Source of the DNA: a virus
Direction: 5' to 3' (one strand)
Length of the DNA: 32,491 nucleotides
Virus record (IMG/VR): IMGVR_UViG_3300027704_000090
Location: 1 to 32,491 of that record
Numbering within the stretch: position 1 is the stretch's first letter; every line of letters starts with the position of its first letter. The position numbers and the translations under genes were made by a program. Shown in pieces: positions 19,124-27,477 of the stretch. A model generated the notes under the pieces. That model had not been told where the DNA came from and made no database searches. It saw nothing but the letters and a program-made list of their open reading frames with translations.

Positions 19124-20588
19124 ACTGGCACAATACGATCAAGCATTTAACGGGGCTTTGATCGACGATGACTTCTTAGCCGCTGGCTTCACTCCAGATG
19201 AGGTTTCATCATACAGGTCTCAGACAGCACCACAGCCAATGATGCAGCCTGATCGGCAGGCAATGGCGGATCAATACGGAACACTTCAGGAACCAGACTA
19301 TACGCTCCGTGAGCGAACGGCCCAAGGTCTCCAAGACTTTTTTTCAGACCCAATAAGCTATTTATCAGGTGAGTCACCAGATCCAAATGCTACATTCGGA
19401 ATGGAACCATACAATGCAGGCGTCTTTTCTCGCAGAATTCTAGGCGATCCAAATTCATCAGGGTCAAGTTACGGCATGGGTCTTGCTGACTTCACACCGC
19501 TGGGTGCTGTATTCGGTGCGGAAGAGGGATATAGGACAGCTTCACGCGGCTATGAGGCTGGAGACCCCGTGCAGATGGGTCTGGGTGCCCTTGAGGCTGG
19601 TCTAGGCATGGCAGAGGCGTTTCCGTTGACGAAAGCGGTTGCTGCCCCTGCTGCGCGCGCTGTTAGGCGATGGACAAAAGGCGGACCTCAGAGCGTTGGT
19701 GAAGCCGCTTCACAAGCATATATGGTCGGAGAAAAGTTAAAATCTTTCACCGATTATGAGGGGGTCAAAGGAAAAGGCTCAAGCGTAAACATTCCAGACA
19801 CCGGAAGAGTTGACGCTAGGCCAATCAGTGAAATTGAAAACGCAGCAAAATCTTACATGTCATCTAGGGGCATGGATGTAAGCGTTTTTGACGCTTATCC
19901 GGCCTTTAGTGAGGAAAGAGCGCGCCTGATTGCTGCTGCTTATGACATGATGCCTAATGACCCTAAAAACCCTGCTGTGAGGGATGCGTATGACGCCATG
20001 ATTGAAGAAACATTGGCTCAGTACAAAACCTTAAAGGACAGCGGGATCAGCTTTAACTTTTTAAAGGAGGGTCAAACAGACCCTTATTCAAAGTCACCTG
20101 CTCTTGGCTACCAAGACTTAGTTGAAAATGGTCGCTTGGTCGTTTTCCCGACTGACTTTGGCTTTGGAACGGACAGCGCTTTTGATGCCGCAGAAAACCC
20201 TCTGTTGAAGCGCGTCGGGAGAATTGGGGATAAAGAGAACGCGGTTGCCAATGATGCGTTCAGGGCCGTTCACGATATATTTGGTCACTTTGGATCTGGA
20301 AACCCTTTTTTCAGACGGCAGGGCGAAGAAAGAGCGTTTTTGGAGCATTCAAGGATGTATTCCCCAGAAGCCAAGGGCGCTATGACTTCAGAAACCAGAG
20401 GCCAGAATAGCTGGCTCAACTCTGGACCCTTCGGAGAGAGCAACAGAACGGCTTTGGTAAACGATACGGTTTTTGCAGACCAGAAAACAGGGCTGATGCC
20501 GTCATGGACCTATGAGCCAAGCGGTATGCCAAGCGATGAAGAGGCCAAAGTGTTAATGGATTACATTAAAAGCAAGAAATGGAAATGA
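19107..20588 (+). CDS. Unusual 493-aa protein: ejection-like N-half, conserved HD-FGH C-terminal domain
   Basis: The N-terminal half holds a short acidic start, disordered Gln/Pro stretches and an Ala/Gly-rich hydrophobic part (about 156-188), like membrane-active ejection proteins. The C-terminal half (about 250-470) looks enzymatic and conserved: FRAVHDIFGHFGSGNPF (His389, Asp390, His394), GEERAFLEHSRMYSPEA (Glu407, Glu408, His414) and TSETRGQNSW (Glu429, Arg431, Asn434). The same type of domain appears in large polyvalent phage proteins, where its chemistry is not known to me. The His/Asp/Glu set could bind a metal. The gene sits between the two terminase genes, so the protein may be packaged and injected, or may act on DNA or peptidoglycan. 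Confidence 0.7.
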   Translation: MERLAELAQYDQAFNGALIDDDFLAAGFTPDEVSSYRSQTAPQPMMQPDRQAMADQYGTLQEPDYTLRERTAQGLQDFFSDPISYLSGESPDPNATFGMEPYNAGVFSRRILGDPNSSGSSYGMGLADFTPLGAVFGAEEGYRTASRGYEAGDPVQMGLGALEAGLGMAEAFPLTKAVAAPAARAVRRWTKGGPQSVGEAASQAYMVGEKLKSFTDYEGVKGKGSSVNIPDTGRVDARPISEIENAAKSYMSSRGMDVSVFDAYPAFSEERARLIAAAYDMMPNDPKNPAVRDAYDAMIEETLAQYKTLKDSGISFNFLKEGQTDPYSKSPALGYQDLVENGRLVVFPTDFGFGTDSAFDAAENPLLKRVGRIGDKENAVANDAFRAVHDIFGHFGSGNPFFRRQGEERAFLEHSRMYSPEAKGAMTSETRGQNSWLNSGPFGESNRTALVNDTVFADQKTGLMPSWTYEPSGMPSDEEAKVLMDYIKSKKWK

Positions 20589-20731
20589 GAACAACATCCA
20601 AAAACTATTCTGGAAGCTGGGCTGATCTTGAAGACAAGGATGAGGAAATGCTCGCAAAGGGAAAATCCAAAATCCCAACAATTGCAGAATTGAAAGAATT
20701 TGCTGCAAAGGAAGGCCCGCAAACATTGTGA
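20585..20731 (+). CDS. Hypothetical 48-aa protein
   Basis: ATGA-type overlap with the preceding gene and 4-bp overlap with the large terminase GTG. Acidic middle (WADLEDKDEEMLAKG) and a helical end (IPTIAELKEFAAKEG). Function unknown; it probably couples translation into the terminase gene. Confidence 0.55.
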   Translation: MRTTSKNYSGSWADLEDKDEEMLAKGKSKIPTIAELKEFAAKEGPQTL

Positions 20732-21954
20732 ACTTACAGATAAACACACCCCGCTGGTCCCTGCCTATCGTTGATGGGGCCGGCGCACGTTACCTGGGCG
20801 CTCACGGTGGCCGAGGGTCTGGCAAGTCTCACTTGTTTGCAGAGATGCTGATCGAGCGCAGCATCATGGAGAAAGTGGACGCTGTGTGCGTTCGTGAGGT
20901 GCAGAAGTCTCTGGCTCAGTCAGTAAAGAAGCTGCTTGAGAACAAGATCAATGAGCTTGGCGTTGCTCACATGTTTCAGATCAAAGAGTTTGAGATCCGA
21001 TCCGTTCACGGCGGCATCATCATCTTTCAGGGATTGCAGAACCACACAGCCGACAGCATCAAGTCACTTGAGGGCTACCAAATCGCCTGGGTTGAGGAAG
21101 CCCAGAGCGTTTCGCAGTTCTCGCTGGATATTCTGCGCCCCACAATCCGTAAGCCTGGTTCGCAGCTTTGGTTCACATGGAACCCCAGATACGACACTGA
21201 CCCGATTGAGAGCTTGCTGCGTGGCCCAGAGCCTCCGAACAAAAGCATCGTGGTCGAGGTCAATTATCAGGACAATCCGTGGTTCCCTGCCGAGCTTCAG
21301 GAGGAGATGGAATATGACAAGCGCCGTGATCCAGATAAATACATGCACGTCTGGAAGGGCGATTACGTTCGCAACAGTGAAACCAGAGTGTTCAAAAACT
21401 GGACAGTCCAAGACTTTGAAGCGCCACCTGAAGCAATCCATCGCCTTGGTGCTGACTGGGGCTTTGCTACAGATCCCACAGTTGCTGTTCGCTGCCACAT
21501 AGTAGGGCGCAAGCTTTACATCGATCAGGAGGCTTATCAGGTTGGCTGTGAGATTGTGGACACCCCATCATTGATTATGTCCATCCCAGAGGCTGAGAAG
21601 TGGCCTATGGTGGCAGATAGCGCCAGGCCTGAGACCATCAGTCATATGCGCAAGAATGGCTTTCCTAAGATACAATCAGCAGTCAAAGGCGCTAAGTCTG
21701 TTGAGGAAGGTGTTGAGTGGCTGAAGTCTTACGACATCATCGTGCATCCAAGGTGCCAGCACACCATCGATGAGCTTACGCTTTACAGTTACAAGACTGA
21801 TAAAGACACGGGTTCCATTTTGCCTGTGCTTGAGGATAAAGATAACCACGTCATAGATGCTTTGAGATATGCATGTGAGGGCGCAAGACGCGCATCGGCG
21901 CAGAAGAAGCCAAAAGCCAAGCCAATTCCAACAATGATGCCTCTGGCTCGATGA
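20728..21954 (+). CDS. terL: Terminase large subunit (PBSX/Terminase_3 type)
   Basis: A 408-aa packaging motor and nuclease. Walker A is GGRGSGKS (27-34). Walker B with catalytic glutamate is IAWVEEA (119-125). The RNase-H-like nuclease acids are Asp243 (ADWGF), Asp297 (ADSARPE) and Asp377 (DNHVIDALRY). Start GTG 20728. The sequence matches the Terminase_3 family used by many headful or cos phages rather than the P22 gp2 type, even though the head genes that follow are P22-like. That suggests modular exchange between terminase and head genes. Packaging strategy cannot be read with certainty. Confidence 0.95.
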   Translation: MNLQINTPRWSLPIVDGAGARYLGAHGGRGSGKSHLFAEMLIERSIMEKVDAVCVREVQKSLAQSVKKLLENKINELGVAHMFQIKEFEIRSVHGGIIIFQGLQNHTADSIKSLEGYQIAWVEEAQSVSQFSLDILRPTIRKPGSQLWFTWNPRYDTDPIESLLRGPEPPNKSIVVEVNYQDNPWFPAELQEEMEYDKRRDPDKYMHVWKGDYVRNSETRVFKNWTVQDFEAPPEAIHRLGADWGFATDPTVAVRCHIVGRKLYIDQEAYQVGCEIVDTPSLIMSIPEAEKWPMVADSARPETISHMRKNGFPKIQSAVKGAKSVEEGVEWLKSYDIIVHPRCQHTIDELTLYSYKTDKDTGSILPVLEDKDNHVIDALRYACEGARRASAQKKPKAKPIPTMMPLAR

Positions 21955-21983
21955 TTGTTTTTGGTTTAAATATGTTCTATAAT
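21955..21983 (+). promoter_or_regulatory. Promoter before the portal gene
   Basis: TATAAT at 21978-21983 is a perfect -10 box; TTGTTT at 21955-21960 is a weak -35 box at the ideal 17 bp. Transcription would begin near 21990 and give a short leader to the portal start. It overlaps the very end of the large terminase gene and would boost head and tail genes. Confidence 0.6.
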
Positions 21984-21993
21984 TTGTACAAAT
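21982..21993. promoter_or_regulatory. Candidate late operator, palindrome ATTTGTACAAAT
   Basis: A perfect 12-bp palindrome covering the end of the -10 box and the expected transcription start. Its centre, TTGTACAA, also occurs at 13225 and resembles TTGTaACAA in the early promoter. Binding of a Cro-like or other HTH protein here would hold back late genes. Confidence 0.5.
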
Positions 21994-22012
21994 CCTATTG
22001 CGAGGCAATATC

Positions 22013-24085
22013 GTGGCAAGAATGACCAAGCAGGAACGTCTATCAAGTGTGCATGAAGATGCCCTGCTTGAGTTTGACAACATCCAATCGTCAATGCGCG
22101 AAGAGCGCCTCCAGTGCCTTGAGGATCGGCGGTTCTACTCCATTGCTGGCGCTCAGTGGGAAGGCAACCTTGCAGAGCAGTTTAACAATAAGCCTCGGTT
22201 TGAGGTAAACAAGATCCATCTCAGCGTCATGCGGATCATCAATGAGTATCGCAACAATCGCATCGCTGTTGATTTCGTCAGCAAAGATGGCAACTCAAAT
22301 GACAAGCTTGCTGACACTTGCGACATGCTATTCCGCGCCGATGAACAAGACAGCACTGCCGATGAGGCTTACGACAATGCTTTTGAAGAGGCTGTTGGCG
22401 GTGGCTTTGGTGCATTCCGTCTGCGCACTGTCTACGAAGATGAGTATGACGAAGACAACGACAACCAGCGCATCCGCCTAGAGCCTATCTATGATGCCGA
22501 CACGACTGTGTTCTTTGACCTAGACGCCAAGCGCCAAGATAAGTCTGATGCCCGGATATGCTTTGTCCTGACAGCTATGACCCGTGAAGCCTACATTGCC
22601 GAATACGATGACGATCCAAGCAGTTGGCCCAAAGAGATCCACCAGTATGAATTTGACTGGGCGACTCCAGACATGGCCTACATTGCTGAAGTTTACCGGG
22701 TTGAAGAAGCTTCTGAGCAAATCCGCATCTTTGAGAACATCGACGGTGAGGAAGAGCGCTATTCCGAACGTGACTTCGCAGATGATGAAGAGCTTGAAGC
22801 AATGCTTGACGCTATTGGCACCATTGAGGTCCGCCAGAAGCGCGTTAAACGCCGCAAGGTGCGCAAGTACATTATGAGCGGTTCAGGTGTCCTGGAGGAC
22901 GCTGGCTACATCGCTGGCACTGAAATCCCTATCGTCCCTGTATATGGCAAGCGCTGGTTTATCGATAACGTAGAGCGTTGCATGGGTCACGTTCGCATGG
23001 CCAAGGATGCACAGCGCCTGAAGAACATGCAGCTATCTAAGCTGGGCGAAATCTCTGCGCTATCCACAGTCGAAAAGCCATTGTTTGCACCAGAGCAAGT
23101 CGCTGGCTTTGAAATGATGTGGGCTGAAGATAACCTGAAAAACTACCCGTATCTTCTGTTAAACACGGTGACTGATGCGAATGGCAATGAAACCCTAGCT
23201 GGTCCTATTGGCTACACTAAGCCGCCACAGATACCACCTGCACTGGCTGGCCTATTGCAGATCACGGAGCAAGACATCTCTGACCTTCTTGGCAATCAGG
23301 AAGCCGGTGAGCAAATCACGTCTAACATTTCGGGGAAAGCTGTTGAGCTAATCCAGACACGTTTGGACATGCAGACGTTCATCTATATGTCCAACATGTC
23401 CAAGGCGATCAAACGCGCCGGCGAGATTTGGCTGTCTATGGCCCGCGAAACAATGGTTGAACCCGGTCGCAAGATGAAGGGTCTCGGTGCCCAAGGCGAA
23501 ATGAGCAGCCTTGAGCTTGGCAAGCCTATGATGAACCAAGAGACTGGTAAGATCGAATATGAAAATGATCTGAGCAAAGCCAAGTTTGATGTGACTGTTG
23601 ATGTTGGGCCATCGTCTTCTTCTAAGCGTTCTGCGACTGTTCGCGCATTGATGGGCATGATGCAGATCACACCAGACCCAGAGACCCAGCAAGTGCTTGG
23701 CGCTATGGCGATGATGAACATGGAGGGCGAAGGTCTTTCAGAAGTTCAGGACTTCTTCCGTAAGAAGTTGATCCGCATGGGTGCTGTTGAGCCAACAGAT
23801 GAAGAGCAAGAAGCGCTGACAGCAGAACTTGAACAGCTTCAGGGCCAGCAAGATCCGCAGTCAATGTATCTTGAAGCGGAGGCATCCAAGTCTCAAGCCC
23901 AGGCACAGAAGGCACTTGCAGACACAGAATACACAATGGCACGGACTGAAGAGACCCGCGCTGACACCATCGAGACGCTTGCTGGGATTGAACGCAGTGA
24001 ACGCAAAGATGTATTGAACACAGCCGAGCAGCTTCAAAAAGTTGTTCAAGGCTCACAGATACGGCAACCGCCCAGCCGTGTATAA
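22013..24085 (+). CDS. Portal protein (P22 gp1-like)
   Basis: A 690-aa ring protein at the special vertex through which DNA is packaged and ejected. I chose GTG 22013 with GAGG seven bases in front; a TTG at 21998 and an ATG at 22022 are alternatives. It matches the large P22-type portals: early EDRRFYSIAGAQWEG and FEVNKIHLSVMRIINEYRNN, the acidic wing region (about 120-160), then VPVYGKRWFIDNVERCMG and NMQLSKLGEISAL. The C-terminal helical, Gln/Glu-rich part (about 590-690) would form the barrel that projects inward. Length is close to P22 gp1 (725). Confidence 0.93.
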   Translation: MARMTKQERLSSVHEDALLEFDNIQSSMREERLQCLEDRRFYSIAGAQWEGNLAEQFNNKPRFEVNKIHLSVMRIINEYRNNRIAVDFVSKDGNSNDKLADTCDMLFRADEQDSTADEAYDNAFEEAVGGGFGAFRLRTVYEDEYDEDNDNQRIRLEPIYDADTTVFFDLDAKRQDKSDARICFVLTAMTREAYIAEYDDDPSSWPKEIHQYEFDWATPDMAYIAEVYRVEEASEQIRIFENIDGEEERYSERDFADDEELEAMLDAIGTIEVRQKRVKRRKVRKYIMSGSGVLEDAGYIAGTEIPIVPVYGKRWFIDNVERCMGHVRMAKDAQRLKNMQLSKLGEISALSTVEKPLFAPEQVAGFEMMWAEDNLKNYPYLLLNTVTDANGNETLAGPIGYTKPPQIPPALAGLLQITEQDISDLLGNQEAGEQITSNISGKAVELIQTRLDMQTFIYMSNMSKAIKRAGEIWLSMARETMVEPGRKMKGLGAQGEMSSLELGKPMMNQETGKIEYENDLSKAKFDVTVDVGPSSSSKRSATVRALMGMMQITPDPETQQVLGAMAMMNMEGEGLSEVQDFFRKKLIRMGAVEPTDEEQEALTAELEQLQGQQDPQSMYLEAEASKSQAQAQKALADTEYTMARTEETRADTIETLAGIERSERKDVLNTAEQLQKVVQGSQIRQPPSRV

Positions 24086-24100
24086 TTGCAATGGGTGAGA

Positions 24101-25009
24101 ATGAAACGGGAAACTATGACTATTGAAAAGGCAGAAACAGACGAAAGCATTGAGCTGGAAAATTCTGAAGTAGAGGATCCAGAGGTCATTACTGAGGATG
24201 ATAGTGAGGTTGAAGAAGCCGAGCTTGAAGTCGATGATGAGCCTACTGAGGCTGAAGCTGAAGATGAGGATGATGTTGTTGTCAGTATCGCTGGGGAAGC
24301 GCCTAACCCAGAAGATGAGGAAGAAGCACGAGCGCCTGAATGGGTTCGTGACCTTCGCAAGGAGTATCGCAACGAGAAACGTCGAGCTAAAGAGCTTGAG
24401 CAGAAGATTGAGCAGTTGGAACGGGGCAGTACCCCACAAGCCCAGCCTCTCGGTCAGAAGCCCACACTTGAAGGCGTAGACTATGACACTGAGCGGTATG
24501 AGACGGAACTTGCCTCGTGGTATGAAAATAAGCGAGAGCATGACGAAAAACAGAATGTCGTTCAATCTCAACAGAAAGCTGTTCAGAAAGAATGGGATAC
24601 TAAGTTGGAGAGTTACCACACATCTAAGACTAAACTTAAAGTTAAAGACTATGAGTTTGCCGAAGATGTTGTGCAGGACAATCTAAGCGTCATGCAACAG
24701 GCGATGATCGTCCAAGGTGCAGATAATCCTGCTCTTGTCGTTTATGCTCTAGGTAAGCACCCGATGAAAGCGAAGGAGATTGCCTCGATTACAGATCCCG
24801 TGAAGTTCGCTTTCGCCGTAGCAAAATTGGAAAGCAATTTGAAAATTAATGAGCGAAAAGCGTCATCAAAGCCGGAAAAGAAGATCAGCGGCACAGGCCG
24901 TCCCTCTGGATCGGTTGACAACACTCTAGATCGCCTGAGAGCGGATGCCGAAAAGACTGGAGACTTTTCTAAAGTTCTTCAGTATAAAAAGCAAAAGCGA
25001 TCAGCTTAA
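24101..25009 (+). CDS. Scaffolding protein
   Basis: A 302-aa protein between portal and coat, the usual place. The N-terminal 70 residues are extremely acidic (runs of Glu/Asp). A charged coiled-coil follows (VRDLRKEYRNEKRRAKELEQ), then a polar helical middle, and a basic C-terminus (INERKASSKPEKK, ending VLQYKKQKRSA) of the kind that binds coat protein. The start is uncertain: ATG 24101, or ATG 24116; a TTG at 24086 is also in frame. Confidence 0.88.
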   Translation: MKRETMTIEKAETDESIELENSEVEDPEVITEDDSEVEEAELEVDDEPTEAEAEDEDDVVVSIAGEAPNPEDEEEARAPEWVRDLRKEYRNEKRRAKELEQKIEQLERGSTPQAQPLGQKPTLEGVDYDTERYETELASWYENKREHDEKQNVVQSQQKAVQKEWDTKLESYHTSKTKLKVKDYEFAEDVVQDNLSVMQQAMIVQGADNPALVVYALGKHPMKAKEIASITDPVKFAFAVAKLESNLKINERKASSKPEKKISGTGRPSGSVDNTLDRLRADAEKTGDFSKVLQYKKQKRSA

Positions 25010-25029
25010 CCCTATGAAGGAAATGCCAC

Positions 25030-26298
25030 ATGGCTAACTCATTTTCAAAAGAAGAACGAGTCGCGTTTGAAAGCATCTTGGAGGGCTTCAACGATGCTCT
25101 CGTAATGTCTTCAATCGTCAGTAAATACAGCACCAATGGTCAACAAATGGAGCGCTCAAGCGACACCATCTGGCGTCCAATGCCGTACATCGCCCAGTCT
25201 TATGATGGTTCCGATGCTACATCTAACTTCGGTGACAACACACAGTTGGCTGTTCCATCAACAATTGGCTACCAGAAGCACTCAACAGCATTGCTGACTG
25301 CAAAAGAACTGCGTGACCAATTGCAAGAAAACCGTCTGGGTCAAGCAGCAGCACAAAAGCTTGCTTCTGACATCAACGTAGCAACCTTGTCAGTTGCATC
25401 TAACCAAGGCACAATCGTTGCTGCTCGTAGCACTGCTGCAAGTGGCTATAGCGATGTTGCTGAAGCTGATGCCCTGATGAACGAACAAGGCGTAATGATG
25501 GACGGACGCTGCTTTGCTTTGTCCAGCCGTGATTATAACGGCATGGCCGGTGACTTGGCTGCTCGTGAAACCATGAACAACATTCCGACAGAAGCTTATC
25601 GTCGGTCTTATGTTGGTGAAGTTGCTGGTTTTCAGACCTTCAAGATGGACTATGCGAACCGCCTCACAGCGGCTGCTGGCGTAACTGTTACGGTAAACGG
25701 TGATGACCAGTATTACACACCTGCTGCAACCTCAACTTCTGGCACAGGCGAAACCTCAAATGTTGATAACCGCTCACAGAGCCTAATCATCGGGGTTTCT
25801 TCTGGTACGGTTAAAGTTGGCGATGCGTTTACTATCGCTGGTGTTAATGCCGTTCACCACATCACCAAGCAAGACACAGGTCAGTTGAAAACATTCCGCA
25901 TCACTGCGATTGTTTCTGGCTCTGGTGGCGCTGGCACTGTGACTATCTCACCTGCAATCGTATCAGGCGAAGGCGCTACAGACGCAGAACTTCAATATCA
26001 GAACGTTACAGCAACGCCAGCAACTGGCGCGGCGATTACATTCCTGAACATTGCTTCTGCACCTGTAAACTGCTTCTGGCATAAAGATGCGATTGAATTG
26101 CTTCCTGCTTCTTTGGCTGTGCCAACAGATGCCGGTGCTGACATCATGCGTGCAACAACCGACCAGGGCGTTGAACTTGTGATGCAGAAGCAGTTCGACA
26201 TCAACACACAGAAAACAAAGTATCGCTGGGATACACTGTTTGGTGTGGTAATGGTTCAGCCTGAAATGGCTGGCATCATGTTGTTCTCACAGGCTTGA
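25030..26298 (+). CDS. Major capsid protein (P22 coat-like, with I-domain)
   Basis: A 422-aa HK97-fold coat protein clearly related to P22 gp5. Shared features are QMERSSDTIWRPMPYIAQS near the start, LRDQLQENRLGQAAAQKLAS, the NIPTEAYRRSYVGEVAGFQ segment, an inserted I-domain at about 225-345 (NVDNRSQSLIIGVSSGTVKV, GDAFTIAGVNAVHHIT), then NCFWHKDAIELL. It ends FGVVMVQPEMAGIMLF. Start ATG with AAGGAAATGCCAC ahead. Length is near the 430 of P22. Confidence 0.96.
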   Translation: MANSFSKEERVAFESILEGFNDALVMSSIVSKYSTNGQQMERSSDTIWRPMPYIAQSYDGSDATSNFGDNTQLAVPSTIGYQKHSTALLTAKELRDQLQENRLGQAAAQKLASDINVATLSVASNQGTIVAARSTAASGYSDVAEADALMNEQGVMMDGRCFALSSRDYNGMAGDLAARETMNNIPTEAYRRSYVGEVAGFQTFKMDYANRLTAAAGVTVTVNGDDQYYTPAATSTSGTGETSNVDNRSQSLIIGVSSGTVKVGDAFTIAGVNAVHHITKQDTGQLKTFRITAIVSGSGGAGTVTISPAIVSGEGATDAELQYQNVTATPATGAAITFLNIASAPVNCFWHKDAIELLPASLAVPTDAGADIMRATTDQGVELVMQKQFDINTQKTKYRWDTLFGVVMVQPEMAGIMLFSQA

Positions 26299-26307
26299 TG
26301 ACAATCT

Positions 26308-26329
26308 GGGAGGGGCTTCGGTCCCTCCC
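26308..26329 (+). terminator. Strong UUCG hairpin after the coat gene
   Basis: GGGAGGGGC, loop UUCG, then GUCCCTCCC forms a 9-bp stem (one G-U pair) capped by the very stable cUUCGg loop. It lies 10 nt after the coat stop. The following TACTTTA is only partly U-rich, so it is probably a partial terminator or a 3' stabiliser that keeps coat mRNA more abundant than the tail genes. Confidence 0.7.
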
Positions 26330-26349
26330 TACTTTATGGAGAATTGAAC

Positions 26350-26538
26350 ATGGCTGTAATGCTTTACAAACACCCAGGCCCGCACAGTTTGCATGGCGAC
26401 AAGTTTGACTATATTGTTGTGAATAATGACGGTGTTGACGATGCCGTAAAAGACGGATGGTCTAAAACTACAGATGAGGCCAAAGCTGGACCTGCGAAAC
26501 AAAAGAGCGTTCGCAAGACCAAAGCTAAAAAGGAATAG
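26350..26538 (+). CDS. Small basic-tailed protein after the coat gene (62 aa)
   Basis: ATG 26350 with GGAG in front; an upstream TTG is not preferred. The N-terminal part (VMLYKHPGPHSLHGDKFDYI) looks folded, and the end is Lys-rich (KQKSVRKTKAKKE). Small proteins in this place may act as head-completion or decoration factors. No family is recognised. Confidence 0.6.
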   Translation: MAVMLYKHPGPHSLHGDKFDYIVVNNDGVDDAVKDGWSKTTDEAKAGPAKQKSVRKTKAKKE

Positions 26539-26540
26539 GC

Positions 26541-27026
26541 ATGGCATACACCAAGCGCGATATTGTCGATCAAGCTTTCGAAGAAATTGGTTTGGCGGGT
26601 TATGTATTCGATCTCCAGCCGCAGCAGCTTAACAGCGCTTTGCGCAAGCTGGATATGATGATGGCAACGTGGAACAGCCGGGGCATTCGCCTTGGTTATC
26701 CGCTACCTTCCTCACCTAATGACAGCGACCTAAATGAAGAGGTTGGTGTTCCTGACAACGCATTTGAGGCCATGTACCTGAACTTATCTGTTCGGATATC
26801 TGGTGGCTTTGGCAAGACTGTAAGCCCAGGGACAAGATCCGCAGCCAAGCTTTCATACAAAGAACTGATGGCAAACTCTGCGCTTCCAATTGAAATGCAG
26901 CTTGGCAATGAAACCATTCCGAGCGGTGCTGGCAATAAAGGCTGGCGCTACTATAACAATCCATTCCTGCGCGAGCCGCAAAATCCCTTAACTGTCGGTT
27001 CTGACGGCATCCTTGACCTGGAGTAA
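26541..27026 (+). CDS. Tail accessory factor, P22 gp4-like
   Basis: A 161-aa helical adaptor protein that docks under the portal ring after packaging. The start TKRDIVDQAFEEIGLAGYVF, then QQLNSALRKLDMMMATWNSR, GYPLPSSPNDSDLNEEVG, and PDNAFEAMYLNLSVRIS match the P22 gp4 family; length is close to 166. P22 gp4 also has cell wall hydrolase activity; I cannot confirm that here. Confidence 0.9.
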   Translation: MAYTKRDIVDQAFEEIGLAGYVFDLQPQQLNSALRKLDMMMATWNSRGIRLGYPLPSSPNDSDLNEEVGVPDNAFEAMYLNLSVRISGGFGKTVSPGTRSAAKLSYKELMANSALPIEMQLGNETIPSGAGNKGWRYYNNPFLREPQNPLTVGSDGILDLE

Positions 27027-27031
27027 GACAA

Positions 27032-27472
27032 ATGGCTAACATTAACCAGCTTTCTACAATCAGCACGCTGCAAGGCGGAGATCTGATACCCGTGTGGTCC
27101 ACCAACAATGGTGACAGCCGTAAAGCATCCATGACAGCGCTCGCAGCGTACATGCAGAGCGCCCTGACGCTCCCTGGCGCACTAGCAACGCAGTATTCAG
27201 CCCCAAGCACCACAGGCTTCTCTGTGACCATCTCTTCGGGTGACACATGGCTAGTGCTGACGCCAACTGGCACACTGTCGTCTGGCGCTATTGTTTTGCC
27301 TACAGGCGCAACGGACAAGTCTATAGTAAGCGTAAACTGCACACAGATTGTCACTTCATTAAGCGTAACCTCTGGCAACACAGTCACAGGCGCACCTACA
27401 GCACTTGCGGTAAATGATTTCTTCACCATGCGTTATGACGCAGCAACAGCGGCGTGGTATCGCGTAGGATAA
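27032..27472 (+). CDS. Beta-rich structural protein (146 aa)
   Basis: The N-terminus (NINQLSTISTLQGGDLIPVW, SRKASMTALAAYM) is a short helix-containing tag seen at the start of many phage fibre and decoration proteins. The rest is Thr/Ser/Gly-rich beta (GFSVTISSGDTWLVLTPTG, LSVTSGNTVTGAPTAL) and ends in a Trp/Tyr pair (AAWYRVG). It may be a tail-associated or head-surface trimer. It lies between the gp4-like and gp10-like genes. Confidence 0.6.
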   Translation: MANINQLSTISTLQGGDLIPVWSTNNGDSRKASMTALAAYMQSALTLPGALATQYSAPSTTGFSVTISSGDTWLVLTPTGTLSSGAIVLPTGATDKSIVSVNCTQIVTSLSVTSGNTVTGAPTALAVNDFFTMRYDAATAAWYRVG

Positions 27473-27477
27473 AATCA

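Noticed and set aside
20936-21502. Long out-of-frame ORF inside the large terminase gene
   Set aside because: It is a shadow of the terminase reading frame; its composition (Ser/Arg-rich) and lack of a start signal argue against coding.
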